A stretch of DNA of 64,000 nucleotides from Desulfobacula toluolica Tol2 (GCF_000307105.1 NC_018645.1:469001-533000); one strand, 5' to 3'; shown: positions 51,278-61,306, counted from the stretch's first letter. Made by a program: numbers and translations. The notes: a model not told the origin generated them from the letters alone.

Positions 51278-52684
51278 ATGAATTCAAAAAAGAAATTTGT
51301 TATCATCACGGGATACTTTAAAGGAGAGTCCTACGGTCTTTTAGGTCCACAGATGGCAGCCACCGTTATATCTGATAACAGTGAGTATGAGGCGCTTGTC
51401 GTAGGAGTGACCAATGAAGATGACAAAACAGATCTGATCACGGCACTGGAAAATCATTTTAGCGGAACCCGGATGGTCATTGGGTTTTCAACCCTTGGCG
51501 GAAGACCGGATCTGTTTGATCTGGCAGGAGAGCTTAAAGATAAGGGTGCGGTCACTATTCTGGCCGGGCCACAGGCCAATGTCGATTTTAAAGGGGAAGT
51601 GGGTCACGACCGGTTTGACCATCGCTTTAAGGGAATGTCGGACCGATTTACCTTTGCCATACAGGGACCTGTCCAGCAGATCCTGCCCATCCTGGAGAGC
51701 GGTCTCGATAGTGATATTTCAGAATTTGATGGTGTCCTGTCCAGGAATAAAGATGGGCAGATAAAGGAGAATCGTCCTGCCCCATGGGAGGATCAATGGC
51801 TGTCCAAGGTTGACTGGACCAATATTTACCGGTTAAAGGGAACATCCTTTGCCCGGATGCCGATTACCTGCGGCCAGGTACTCCAGCAGATCGGATGCCC
51901 CCATGCTGCAAAAGAAAGAAAAATACAGATTGATTATCCAGCCGATCTTGCCAATGAGACAGGGCCGAAACATGTGACCATCGCCCAGAAGGGGTGCAGC
52001 TTCTGTGATGTGGCCCAGGACAAAGGATTTATGGGGGCGGTGGGTGAAGAAGCTGTTAAATCCCAGATGGCATGTTTGCCCGAACAGGCCGACGGCAGCA
52101 GGGTCGCATTTGAACTGATCAATGAAAGCCCTTTGCCCAAACTTGATCGTGTCATGGAACTTGCCTGTGAGTGCAGCCTGGAGCTGTCCCAGATTAATTT
52201 GACCCTGCGGGCGGATTATTTTCTGAAGGGACAGGAAAATCTGAAGAACACCCTTGAAAAAGCCCAAAAGAAAAACATCCGGATACTGCTGGCCTCCATC
52301 GGATTTGAATCTTTTGACGATACCATTTTGAAAAATATGAACAAAGGTGTAACCCGTCAAATGAACCTGGATACCATTAAAACGATCCGGGATTTGAAGC
52401 CAAAGTTCCCCTGTCATTTTGGATATCTTAAAGAGGAGGGGGCCAATCACGGATTTATTCACCCAACCCCTTGGGACACACCGGATATCTCCAAGGAAGT
52501 TAACCTTACCATTGACATGTACCAGCTGGCCATGGATATTCTTCCCCCTCACAGCACACCGCTGATTATCCACCATGCCTCCGGTCTTGCCGACTGGATA
52601 CGTCAGATCGAACAACAGGAAAACATTCAGTTTGAAAGGGTCGGCACCACCATCGCCTGGTGGCAACATAAACGTTTGGTGTGA
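51278..52684 (+). CDS. Radical-SAM-like protein with B12-binding-like N-domain
   Basis: About 468 residues from the ATG at 51278 with AAAGGA in front. The first 170 residues look like a B12-binding/Rossmann domain (GYFKGESYGLLGPQMAA, VIGFSTLGGRPDL, VTILAGPQAN). A TIM-barrel-like part follows with ELINESPLPKLD, ILLASIGFESFDDTILKNMNKG and HFGYLKEEGAN, as in Elp3/MiaB-like radical SAM folds. The canonical CxxxCxxC is not clear: only IGCPHAA and, 30 residues on, GCSFC are present. It may bind the cluster differently or have lost catalysis. Confidence 0.75.
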   Translation: MNSKKKFVIITGYFKGESYGLLGPQMAATVISDNSEYEALVVGVTNEDDKTDLITALENHFSGTRMVIGFSTLGGRPDLFDLAGELKDKGAVTILAGPQANVDFKGEVGHDRFDHRFKGMSDRFTFAIQGPVQQILPILESGLDSDISEFDGVLSRNKDGQIKENRPAPWEDQWLSKVDWTNIYRLKGTSFARMPITCGQVLQQIGCPHAAKERKIQIDYPADLANETGPKHVTIAQKGCSFCDVAQDKGFMGAVGEEAVKSQMACLPEQADGSRVAFELINESPLPKLDRVMELACECSLELSQINLTLRADYFLKGQENLKNTLEKAQKKNIRILLASIGFESFDDTILKNMNKGVTRQMNLDTIKTIRDLKPKFPCHFGYLKEEGANHGFIHPTPWDTPDISKEVNLTIDMYQLAMDILPPHSTPLIIHHASGLADWIRQIEQQENIQFERVGTTIAWWQHKRLV

Positions 52685-52686
52685 CC

Positions 52687-52881
52687 ATGGATGTGCTGAT
52701 AACGATTATTGCCAGTTTTGTCATGATTTTGCAAAACATCATGGCCATACTGATCCTGCAATTCTACAACAGACAGGTTGGACCGGTATCTTTCTGGAGG
52801 GCGATTAAAAAGGCTGTGGGGAACCCGGTTATTTTATCCGCTTTGATCAATAAAAGGAAAAGGGGTCAAATCTTTAGTTAA
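52687..52881 (+). CDS. Small single-helix membrane protein
   Basis: About 64 residues from the ATG two bases after the previous stop. One N-terminal membrane helix (VLITIIASFVMILQNIMAIL) is followed by a basic soluble tail (FWRAIKKAVGNP). It may anchor the radical-SAM-like protein at the membrane. No family recognised. Confidence 0.55.
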   Translation: MDVLITIIASFVMILQNIMAILILQFYNRQVGPVSFWRAIKKAVGNPVILSALINKRKRGQIFS

Positions 52882-52911
52882 CTCTTGTTGGATGATCAGC
52901 AAAAAATCGAT

Positions 52912-53193
52912 TTAGTCTCTAAGCTGTTCAACGGAAAGCCCCATGGCCAAAGCCAGTTTTTCAAGGGTTGAAGTTTTGTTTTCCTGCTCGGTTCTTTCCA
53001 TCTGGGACAATGCCGCCTGTGTGATCCCGGCTTTCCCTGCCACCTGTTTCTGGGTCATCCCTAAGTGAACCCGCCAGGCTTTGATCAGGTTGTATCCCTT
53101 TTTGATAACAAGGCCCACCACTTCATGGGGTACGGTGTCATCATTTAAAAAAACTTTCTGCTCAACCTGTTGATTGCTTCCTGTTATGATCCG
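52912..53193 (-). pseudogene. XRE-type antitoxin, N-terminally truncated
   Basis: The C-terminal XRE helix-turn-helix is intact (LGMTQKQVAGKAGITQAALS, LEKLALAMGLSVEQL). The frame continues upstream through DDTVPHEVVGL, typical of longer antitoxins, but meets a stop near 53193 where an IS66 remnant begins. A GTG at 53121 could still give a 69-residue HTH protein. No toxin partner gene is visible. Confidence 0.65.
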
Positions 53194-53196
53194 TCA

Positions 53197-53391
53197 ATGG
53201 AAAAAGTTCCTCCCAAAAGTCTTCTTGGCAAGGCGATCCATTACACTCTCAGCCAATGACATAGGCTCATCCAATATACGACCGACGGAATCATCAGGCC
53301 TGATAACAATCTGGTTGAAAATGCCATCCGACCTTTTGTGGTCGGACGAAAGAATTGGCTTTTCTCGGACACCGTTCAGGTTGCCCGGAAA
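53197..53391 (+). pseudogene. IS66-family transposase C-terminal remnant
   Basis: Reads GKAIHYTLSQ, then a TGA where IS66 transposases have Trp, then HRLIQY, GIIRPDNNLVENAIRPF and VVGRKNWLFSD. This is the conserved C-terminal block of TnpC, with a TGG-to-TGA nonsense change. Both ends are missing. It appears to have truncated the antitoxin gene beside it. Confidence 0.75.
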
Positions 53392-53576
53392 AGAATATGG
53401 GGTGATAACAGGGGCAAGGTGTCGACTGGAGGCCGGAAAATTTAACAGGTGTAAAAAAGTTGTGGTGCTGAACAGATCAAAGGGTGAAAAGTGGTCGAAA
53501 AAATGACTTTCACACAAAAAGATCACACAATCTTGAAATGATGATTTTGGAAAATTTCGAGAGAGGTTGTGTTTAA

Positions 53577-53653
<77 letters not shown>

Positions 53654-53715
53654 ATCTTTTTGTGTTGGATACAAGCAGGCTAACTATCATTTCTGAATAA
53701 TAAAAGCAAGAAATT

Positions 53716-54423
53716 TTATGGCTTTGGGTTGTTTTTTTTAAAATAGAGATCAATGCTTTTTGAAATGAGTGCTGCATATTCAGTAAGAATGTTTTCGATT
53801 TCATCCGGGTGTTGGGGCAGTGTTAAAACGGATAAAGGTTCAATCAGTATGGCTGGCATGGTTGCGCCTTCAAGAAGAAGGATCGGTGCCCCGGTTGAGA
53901 AAAAACGAATCGCGTTTTTGTTGGCGGAAAAAATACTGCAGAAAGAAGTGATTGCTTTTTTGCTTTCAGCTTGATGAAGCAGTGGGTGTGATTTCCATTT
54001 GTTGTCTTTAATATGGGGTGGGTGTTTGTAAGATTCAGGTGGGTCAAAATAGTAAAAAAAAGCTGAATATTTGTTTGTTTGATGTAAATGGATGCTGATA
54101 AAAAGGTCTGCCTTGTTTTTGTTGGCTAAAAAAATTCTTTCCCGGGCAGATATTGTAATGTTTTGGGTTCTTGTTAAAAGAACATTGTATCGGTTTTCAA
54201 GCTGTTGGGCGATTTTTTCAGCAAGCTGCAAGGTGATGGTTTTTTCGTTTATTCCACTGGAAGAGACAATTCCGTTTTGAGTTCCCCCGTGGCCTGGATC
54301 AATCACGATAATACGTTGTTTTGTTTGAATTGCTTTATTGCCAAATCCGATGCCTGGGGGTATTATACACGATAGAATGATGATAAATGCTAAAACCTTT
54401 TCTTTGGCCAATTTTCTTGACAC
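53716..54423 (-). CDS. N-acetylmuramoyl-L-alanine amidase (Amidase_3)
   Basis: 235 residues with an N-terminal signal/anchor. Zinc-site motifs of the Amidase_3 fold are present: IDPGHGGTQNG, the Glu in GINEKTITLQLAEKI, and ISIHLHQTN. It cleaves the amide bond between muramic acid and the stem peptide in the periplasm. Compared with AmiC it lacks the AMIN domain. The C-terminal catalytic Glu region is around AILIEPLSVL. Confidence 0.9.
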   Translation of the reverse strand: MSRKLAKEKVLAFIIILSCIIPPGIGFGNKAIQTKQRIIVIDPGHGGTQNGIVSSSGINEKTITLQLAEKIAQQLENRYNVLLTRTQNITISARERIFLANKNKADLFISIHLHQTNKYSAFFYYFDPPESYKHPPHIKDNKWKSHPLLHQAESKKAITSFCSIFSANKNAIRFFSTGAPILLLEGATMPAILIEPLSVLTLPQHPDEIENILTEYAALISKSIDLYFKKNNPKP

Positions 54424-54486
54424 CTTTATGTATAAGGGTTATCTTAATAAACTTTGTGAGATATGTGTTTTATATATTACATTTTT

Positions 54487-54516
54487 TTGATTATTTGAAG
54501 CAGTGTTTAATATATA
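54487..54516 (+). promoter_or_regulatory. Possible promoter for tig
   Basis: TTGATT (54487-54492), an 18-bp spacer and TATATA (54511-54516), 37 bp before the trigger-factor ATG. Confidence 0.35.
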
Positions 54517-54552
54517 AATCAATTTTAATAGAAATGAATACAGGACGGAAAA

Positions 54553-55908
54553 ATGCAGGTAAAAATTGAAGATAAGAGCAGTGTAAAAAAAGTGCTCTCT
54601 TTTGAAATCCCCAAAGAGGACGTTACCAAGGAACTCAATAAAGCATACAATGAGTTGAAAAAGAAAGTTGATGTAAAAGGATTCCGCAAGGGGAAAATTC
54701 CACGCAAGGTATTGGAAAACAGATTTTCAAAAGATGTTCATGCCGATGTTGCACCGCGCTTAATCCAGGAAGCATTTATTGATGCCATCAAAGATCATGA
54801 TCTGAATATCGTGGGGGGGCCTCAAATGGATCCGCCGGAATTAGATCCTGAAAACGCTTATGTTTTTGATATTACCGTTGAGGTAAAGCCTGAACTGGAT
54901 GATATCGAATTTGAAGGTATTGCTCTGGAAAAAACAAAATATGAAGTGTCGGATGGTGAGATAGAAAGCCAGATGTACATGATTCAGAAAACTATGGCGA
55001 AAAAAGAGACCGTCCAAGAAGAACGTCCTGTAAAAGAGAGTGATTTTGTTCTGATTGATTACGAAGGTTTTTTAAATGGAGAATCATTTGATAAGACTCC
55101 CAAAATTGAAAATTATGTCATGGGAATCGGACAAGGCGGTTTGCCCAAAGAGTTTTCAGAAAAACTGACAGGTGCCATTCCAGTTCAGGATCTTGACATA
55201 GAAGTGCCCTATGCCGATGATTATTATGATGAAAATCTGAAAGGCAAGACAATTGTCTACAAGGTGACATTAAAAGAAATTCAAGAAGAAGTTCTGCCTG
55301 AACTCAATGATGATCTGGTAAAAGATCTGGGAAAATTTGAAACCCTGGATGATGTAAGAGCCTCCATTCGTGAAAATTTGGGAAAAGGATATGAGCAAAG
55401 GATAAAACATGAGATTTCCGAACAGGTTTTTCAAAGCCTTTTGGAAAAATATGAATTTGAAGTTCCTGAAGCAATGATTGAAGGTGAACTCAATGGTATT
55501 GCAATGGAAGCAGAACAAGCCTATGCCGCAAATAATACTTCTCTTGAAGAAGCCGGTTTAAGTAAGGATGTTTTACGTACCCAGTATCGTGATGTGGCGG
55601 AAAAACAGGCGCGAAGACATTTGATCCTGGACAAAGTCATTACTCAGGAAAAACTCGAGCTTACGGATGATGAACTTGAAAAAAGTTTTGAGGAAATGGC
55701 AATGGGAATGAATGCACCTGTTGATGCAGTAAAAAATTATTTCAGCCAGGACCCCAAGCAGCTGGAATATTATAAACATACCCAGCTTGAAAAAAAGGCC
55801 GTTGATCTTATAATAGAAAAAGGCAACATTACAGAAGTTGAACCGGATTCACTTGAAGATGTTGCAGAAACTAAAGAAGCGGATATGCCGACAGAAGAAA
55901 AAGAGTAA
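54553..55908 (+). CDS. tig: Trigger factor
   Basis: 451 residues. Ribosome-binding N-domain with the signature GFRKGKIPRKV near residue 45, FKBP-type PPIase domain (VLIDYEGFLNGESFDK, GQGGLPKEFSEKL) and the helical C-terminal chaperone domain. It ends in an acidic tail. It folds nascent chains at the ribosome and, as usual, precedes clpP-clpX-lon. Confidence 0.97.
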   Translation: MQVKIEDKSSVKKVLSFEIPKEDVTKELNKAYNELKKKVDVKGFRKGKIPRKVLENRFSKDVHADVAPRLIQEAFIDAIKDHDLNIVGGPQMDPPELDPENAYVFDITVEVKPELDDIEFEGIALEKTKYEVSDGEIESQMYMIQKTMAKKETVQEERPVKESDFVLIDYEGFLNGESFDKTPKIENYVMGIGQGGLPKEFSEKLTGAIPVQDLDIEVPYADDYYDENLKGKTIVYKVTLKEIQEEVLPELNDDLVKDLGKFETLDDVRASIRENLGKGYEQRIKHEISEQVFQSLLEKYEFEVPEAMIEGELNGIAMEAEQAYAANNTSLEEAGLSKDVLRTQYRDVAEKQARRHLILDKVITQEKLELTDDELEKSFEEMAMGMNAPVDAVKNYFSQDPKQLEYYKHTQLEKKAVDLIIEKGNITEVEPDSLEDVAETKEADMPTEEKE

Positions 55909-55969
55909 TCATTTAACGTGCAACCTGCATTAAGAAAATGAAAACTAAATAATTATAAGGAGTTGAATT

Positions 55970-56593
55970 TTGCCTCTAATTCCAATGGTTGTTGAGCAAA
56001 GCAACAGGGGGGAGCGTGCATATGATATCTATTCACGCCTTTTAAAGGATCGAATCATTTTTATCGGATCTGCTATTGATGATGAGATTGCCAATCTTAT
56101 TGTTGCCCAGTTCTTGTTTCTGGAATCAGAAGATCCTGAAAAGGACATCAGTTTTTATATTAATTCACCAGGTGGTGTTGTAACGGCAGGGATGGCCATC
56201 TATGATACAATGCAGTATATAAAACCGGATGTGGCTACCGTATGTATCGGACAGGCCGCCAGTATGGGGGCGCTTTTACTGACGGCAGGTACAAAAGGGA
56301 AAAGATTTGCCCTGCCCAATTCCAGAATAATGATTCATCAGCCACTTGGCGGAACACAGGGACAAGCCACTGATATTAAAATTCAGGCCAATGAGATTTT
56401 AAGGATGAAAGATATTTTAAATGAGATTTTATCCACTCATACAGGTCAGGATATTGAAAAAGTATCTGCAGATACGGAAAGAGATTTTTTCATGTCAGCA
56501 ACAGAAGCCATGAAATATGGTATTGTGGACAAGGTGGTTACTGACAGAAGCGAGTTGGAAGAAGACACAGATAACGACGCTTCAAAGGAGTAA
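55970..56593 (+). CDS. clpP: ATP-dependent Clp protease proteolytic subunit
   Basis: 207 residues with a TTG start behind AAGGAG. Catalytic Ser in [11 protein letters not shown], His in [15 protein letters not shown], and Asp downstream. Full length. One-base overlap with the clpX region (TAATG). Confidence 0.97.
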   Translation: MPLIPMVVEQSNRGERAYDIYSRLLKDRIIFIGSAIDDEIANLIVAQFLFLESEDPEKDISFYINSPGGVVTAGMAIYDTMQYIKPDVATVCIGQAASMGALLLTAGTKGKRFALPNSRIMIHQPLGGTQGQATDIKIQANEILRMKDILNEILSTHTGQDIEKVSADTERDFFMSATEAMKYGIVDKVVTDRSELEEDTDNDASKE

Positions 56594-56598
56594 TGATT

Positions 56599-57858
56599 AT
56601 GGCTCAGAAAGATGAAGAAAATGATCAGTTTTTCTGTTCTTTTTGCGGTAAAAATCAAAAAGAGGTTAAAAAGCTGATTGCAGGTCCAAGTGTTTATATT
56701 TGTAATGAATGTATAAACTTGTGCGGCGAGATTATTGAGGATGAAGAAAAAGAAAAAAAGGCCCAAAAGGATGGGTTAAAGGATTTTTTAAAACCTAAAC
56801 AGATAAAAAAATTGCTTGATTCTTACGTTATTGAGCAGGATAAGGCTAAAAAAGTTCTTTCTGTGGCAGTATATAACCATTACAAGCGATTAAGTTCAAC
56901 CCTGGAAAAGAAAAGTGATGATGTGGAAATTGAAAAGAGCAATATCCTTATCATCGGTCCCACAGGATGTGGGAAGACTCTTCTTGCACAAACCCTTGCC
57001 AGGTTTTTAGATGTTCCTTTTGCCATTGCAGATGCTACTGCATTAACCGAAGCAGGTTATGTTGGAGAAGATGTTGAAAATATAGTCCTTTCTCTTGTTC
57101 AGAATGCAGACTATGACATTGAGAAAGCTCAGAAGGGTATTATTTATATTGATGAAATTGATAAAATATCCCAGCGTGGAGACAATCCGTCCATTACCCG
57201 GGATGTTTCAGGAGAAGGCGTTCAGCAGGCCCTTTTAAAAATCATAGAGGGTACGATTGCAAGTATTCCGCCCAAAGGGGGCCGAAAACATCCCCAGCAG
57301 GATTATGTAAAGGTTGATACATCTAATATCCTTTTTGTTTGCGGGGGTACATTCACAGGTTTGGAAAAGGTGATTGAAAGAAGAATTACCCAGAAAACCA
57401 TGGGATTTGGTGCTAAAATCGCAGAAAAAAAGGATAAAAATATTGGAGAACTTCTTGAACAGCTCAAGCCGGAAGATCTGATTAGATTTGGTCTTATACC
57501 TGAGTTTTTAGGACGTCTGCCCATTATTACGTCCATTGGCGAACTCAATGAAAAATCTTTGGTGAAGATTTTAACCGAGCCTAAGAACGCTTTGGTTAAA
57601 CAATACCAGGAATTATTCAAGGTTGAAGGTGTGGATCTTCAGTTTACGGATGAAGCCCTTGAAGCCATGGCCAAAGAAGCTGTGAAAAGAAAATCGGGCG
57701 CAAGGGGACTTCGTGCTATCATGGAGGAAACCATGCTGGATATCATGTATGAAATTCCATCTAAAGAGAATGTTCAAGAATGTGTTGTTGGAGAAGAGGT
57801 GGTATTAAAGAATGAAGATCCCATACTGCTTTATGAACAACCTAAAAAACAGGCCTGA
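56599..57858 (+). CDS. clpX: ATP-dependent Clp protease ATP-binding subunit
   Basis: 419 residues from the ATG at 56599 (AAGGAG 8 bp before); an ATG at 56593 is too close to the ribosome-binding site. Zinc-binding N-domain ([19 protein letters not shown]), Walker A GPTGCGKT, Walker [11 protein letters not shown], and the pore and RKH-type loops. It unfolds tagged substrates into ClpP. Confidence 0.97.
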   Translation: MAQKDEENDQFFCSFCGKNQKEVKKLIAGPSVYICNECINLCGEIIEDEEKEKKAQKDGLKDFLKPKQIKKLLDSYVIEQDKAKKVLSVAVYNHYKRLSSTLEKKSDDVEIEKSNILIIGPTGCGKTLLAQTLARFLDVPFAIADATALTEAGYVGEDVENIVLSLVQNADYDIEKAQKGIIYIDEIDKISQRGDNPSITRDVSGEGVQQALLKIIEGTIASIPPKGGRKHPQQDYVKVDTSNILFVCGGTFTGLEKVIERRITQKTMGFGAKIAEKKDKNIGELLEQLKPEDLIRFGLIPEFLGRLPIITSIGELNEKSLVKILTEPKNALVKQYQELFKVEGVDLQFTDEALEAMAKEAVKRKSGARGLRAIMEETMLDIMYEIPSKENVQECVVGEEVVLKNEDPILLYEQPKKQA

Positions 57859-57882
57859 CACTAAAAAGGGTTCTAAAATTCA

Positions 57883-60231
57883 ATGATCAATATTTCCAAG
57901 TTCTTTCATCAGGATGGTTCGGAGAGTATAAAAAAACAGCTTCCATTGGTTCCCTTGAGGGATATGGTATTGTTTCCATATATTACCACATCGGTATTTG
58001 TTGGAAGGGATAAATCCATTAAGGCTTTGTCCGAAGCCATGGCAGCAGACAAGAAGATTTTTTTGACCACCCAAAAAAATCCTGAAGTATTAAAACCAAC
58101 CATTAAAGATATTTTTCAGGTTGGAACGGAAGCAAGGATCACTCAGCTCCTCAGATTGCCTGATGGAACCGTTAAAGCATTGGTTGAAGGATGTGAAAGA
58201 GGTAAAATTGTTAAACTGGTTGATGAGGATGGTTATCTTTGTGTCGAATATATACCTGTTCATGAAGAACTCATGCCGGAAACAGCCAGTGAAGCGGCCA
58301 TAAGAACTGTTACAGAAGCGTTTGAACACTATGCACAACTTTCCGGAGCAGTATCGCAAAGTTTTTTTAAGACGCTTGATATGCTGTCCTCCAACGAGTC
58401 TCGATATGCCGATACCATTGCCAGTCAGATGCCGTTTAAAGTGGTTGATAAACAGAAACTGCTTGAATGTGGAACGATTGAAGATAGATTTTTCTTGTTG
58501 TTGAAGCTGATTCAAAAGGAAGCAGAAGTCTTTACCATGTCCCAGAAAATAAAGGGAAGAGTAAAGAAGCAAATGGAAACGCTGCAGAAAAAACATTATT
58601 TGAATGAGCAGATGCAGGCCATAAAAAAAGAGATGGGAGAAGACGGCAATGCTTCGGAATTTGAGGATCTTGAAAACAGGATAAAGAAAAAAAGAATGTC
58701 CAAAGAAGCGGCTTCAGTGGCGAGAAGAGAGCTTGCCAAATTAAAAATGATGTCCCCCATGTCATCTGAAGCCACTGTGGTCAGAAATTATATTGACTGG
58801 CTGATTTCTCTGCCCTGGTACAGGAAGAACCGGTCAAAAAATGATTTGCAAAAAGCTGAGCAGATTCTGGATCAGGATCATTACGGACTTGAAAAACCCA
58901 AGGAAAGGATTCTTGAGTATTTAGCCGTACAAATTCTGGTTAAAAAGATTAAAGGGCCGATTTTATGTCTTGTAGGCCCTCCGGGTGTGGGCAAAACATC
59001 TTTGGCAAGGTCTGTCGCTTCTGCTACGGGAAGGGCTTTTGCAAGGGTGTCACTTGGCGGTGTCAGGGATGAAGCTGAAATCAGAGGGCACCGGCGTACC
59101 TATGTGGGAGCTATGCCTGGCAGGATTATTCAGACCTTGAAAAAAATAGGTTATAATAATCCGGTTTTTTGTCTGGATGAAATTGATAAAATGACGTCTG
59201 ATTTCAGGGGTGATCCATCATCGGCTTTGCTTGAAGCATTAGACCCGGAGCAGAATAAAAATTTTAATGATCATTATCTTGAAGTGGATTATGATCTGTC
59301 GGAAATCCTTTTTATCACCACTGCCAATACATTGTATGATATCCCTGCACCTTTGAGGGACAGGATGGAGATTATTCAGATACCTGGCTATACTGAGTAT
59401 GAAAAGGCAAAGATTGCCACCGGGTATTTGATCCCGAAACAATTAAAAGAAAACGGTCTTTCTGATTCTGATGCGGTTTTTTCAAAAAATGCCGTTCATG
59501 CCATTATTAAAAAATACACAAAAGAAGCAGGGGTCAGAAATCTTGAGCGTGAGATTTCAGCTGTTTTGCGAAAAATAGCCAAAGAGATTGTTCAAACCGA
59601 CCATAGAAAATTACATAATATTTCTACAACTACGGTTTTAAAATTTTTAGGTCAGCCCCGTTTCAGAGACAGTGCCTTGGAAAAAGAAGACATGATTGGT
59701 ATTGTTACCGGTCTTGCCTGGACCCAGGCAGGAGGGGAATTGCTTACCATTGAGGCTGTAACCATGCCGGGAAAGGGAAATGTGATGGTAACCGGAAAAC
59801 TTGGTGATGTCATGAAAGAGTCTTCCCAGGCCGCAGTAAGTTATGTCAGATCCCGTTGTAAAGAATTAAATATAAAAGAAGATTTCTATAAAGATATTGA
59901 TATACACATCCATGTACCCGAAGGCGCAATCCCCAAAGACGGTCCTTCCGCCGGTATATCCATGTGTTCGGCAGTTGTTTCGGTATTGACCGGAAAACCG
60001 GTTTCAAGAAAGGTTGCCATGACAGGAGAAATAACATTGCGGGGAAGAGTGCTTCCTGTCGGTGGTTTGAAGGAAAAACTCTTGGCAGCCCATATCAATG
60101 GTATTAAAAAAGTCATTGTTTCAACAGAGAATAAAAGAGATATAAAAGAGATTCCCAAAGCTATTCAAGCTCAAATGGAAATTGTTTATGCTGAGGATAT
60201 GTCCCAGGTGCTTGAAAATGCTTTGTTATAA
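57883..60231 (+). CDS. lon: Lon protease
   Basis: 782 residues: LON substrate domain (PLVPLRDMVLFP), coiled region, AAA+ module (Walker A GPPGVGKTS, Walker B VFCLDEIDKM) and the Ser-Lys protease domain with KDGPSAGISM carrying the catalytic Ser and the Lys near GGLKEKLLAA. Its stop faces the convergent rho gene seven bases away. Confidence 0.97.
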   Translation: MINISKFFHQDGSESIKKQLPLVPLRDMVLFPYITTSVFVGRDKSIKALSEAMAADKKIFLTTQKNPEVLKPTIKDIFQVGTEARITQLLRLPDGTVKALVEGCERGKIVKLVDEDGYLCVEYIPVHEELMPETASEAAIRTVTEAFEHYAQLSGAVSQSFFKTLDMLSSNESRYADTIASQMPFKVVDKQKLLECGTIEDRFFLLLKLIQKEAEVFTMSQKIKGRVKKQMETLQKKHYLNEQMQAIKKEMGEDGNASEFEDLENRIKKKRMSKEAASVARRELAKLKMMSPMSSEATVVRNYIDWLISLPWYRKNRSKNDLQKAEQILDQDHYGLEKPKERILEYLAVQILVKKIKGPILCLVGPPGVGKTSLARSVASATGRAFARVSLGGVRDEAEIRGHRRTYVGAMPGRIIQTLKKIGYNNPVFCLDEIDKMTSDFRGDPSSALLEALDPEQNKNFNDHYLEVDYDLSEILFITTANTLYDIPAPLRDRMEIIQIPGYTEYEKAKIATGYLIPKQLKENGLSDSDAVFSKNAVHAIIKKYTKEAGVRNLEREISAVLRKIAKEIVQTDHRKLHNISTTTVLKFLGQPRFRDSALEKEDMIGIVTGLAWTQAGGELLTIEAVTMPGKGNVMVTGKLGDVMKESSQAAVSYVRSRCKELNIKEDFYKDIDIHIHVPEGAIPKDGPSAGISMCSAVVSVLTGKPVSRKVAMTGEITLRGRVLPVGGLKEKLLAAHINGIKKVIVSTENKRDIKEIPKAIQAQMEIVYAEDMSQVLENALL

Positions 60232-60238
60232 TTTGAAT

Positions 60239-61306
60239 TTATTGAAGATATGATATAAATTCCATCATGGCATCTTTTTCATCTTTTGTGGTGATGGCTC
60301 TTCTAATTTCAATTATTTTTTTATGTTCTTCCTTGTCCAGTAAAAGGTCTTCTTTTCTTGTTCCTGATTTGTTGATATTAATGGCTGGCCAGATTCGGTG
60401 TTCAGCGCATTCCCGGGAAAGGTGCAGGTCCATGTTTCCGGTTCCCTTGAATTCCTGAAAGATAATGTCATCCATGCGGCTGCCGGTGTCCACGAGGATG
60501 GTGGCAATAATGGTCAGTGAACCCCCATTTTCAAGCTTTCTTGCCGCACCAAAAATTTTTCTGGGAAATTCCATGGCATTGGCACCTAGCCCTCCGCTCA
60601 TGGTTTTGCCATGGCTGTCAATATCAGCGTTAAAAGCCCTTGTCATCCTGGTTAATGAATCAATAAAGACAACTGAATTCTGACCTATTTCAGCGCATCT
60701 GATGGCCGTATGCATGGCGATGCGTGTCATTCTCATATGCTGACCTATTTGCTGGTCTGCTGATGAATACAGTACATGGGCATCTTTCAGGCCCCTTTGA
60801 AAATCAGTTACTTCTTCGGGTCTTTCATCAATCAGGAGAACAAACACTTTGGCATCCGGATGATTCATTACTATAGAGTTTGCCATATGTCTTAATATGG
60901 TTGTTTTGCCGGATTTGGGCGGTGAAATAATCAATCCCCTTTGCCCCATTCCAATGGGTGTAATCAGATCAATGGCTTTGCCTGTAATATCATCTTCATC
61001 CTGAGTTAAATAATAGCGTTCAAAAGGGTTTATGCTGACCTGATCCTGCAATAGAGGGGTGTTGATAAATTCATCAAAGGGCAGCTTATTAATCGTTTCA
61101 ATACGTATTAAAGCAAGATTCAGATTGGCCGGTCCTTTTTGTTCACCAAATCCTTCAATAAAACTGCCTTCTTTTAAGTTTAATTTTCTGATTAAACTGT
61201 TTGGGACATATGTGTTTTCAGGTTTGGGCTGGAAGTTTTCTTCAATCTGCCTTAAAAAACCAAACCCTTTATCCATGATTTCAAGATATCCTTGAACCGG
61301 TTCCAT
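60239..61306 (-). CDS. rho: Transcription termination factor Rho, short form
   Basis: 355 residues from the ATG at 61306 with AAGGAG in front. The RNA-binding CSD begins almost at once (GYLEIMDKGFGFLRQ), followed by Walker A SPPKSGKTT, Walker B-type VFVLLIDERPEEV, and the Q/R-loop regions. The usual N-terminal helix bundle (Rho_N, about 45 residues) is absent. ATP-dependent helicase function should be intact, but primary RNA binding may differ. Compared with the about 420 residues of E. coli Rho, it is clearly shorter. Confidence 0.93.
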   Translation of the reverse strand: MEPVQGYLEIMDKGFGFLRQIEENFQPKPENTYVPNSLIRKLNLKEGSFIEGFGEQKGPANLNLALIRIETINKLPFDEFINTPLLQDQVSINPFERYYLTQDEDDITGKAIDLITPIGMGQRGLIISPPKSGKTTILRHMANSIVMNHPDAKVFVLLIDERPEEVTDFQRGLKDAHVLYSSADQQIGQHMRMTRIAMHTAIRCAEIGQNSVVFIDSLTRMTRAFNADIDSHGKTMSGGLGANAMEFPRKIFGAARKLENGGSLTIIATILVDTGSRMDDIIFQEFKGTGNMDLHLSRECAEHRIWPAININKSGTRKEDLLLDKEEHKKIIEIRRAITTKDEKDAMMEFISYLQ

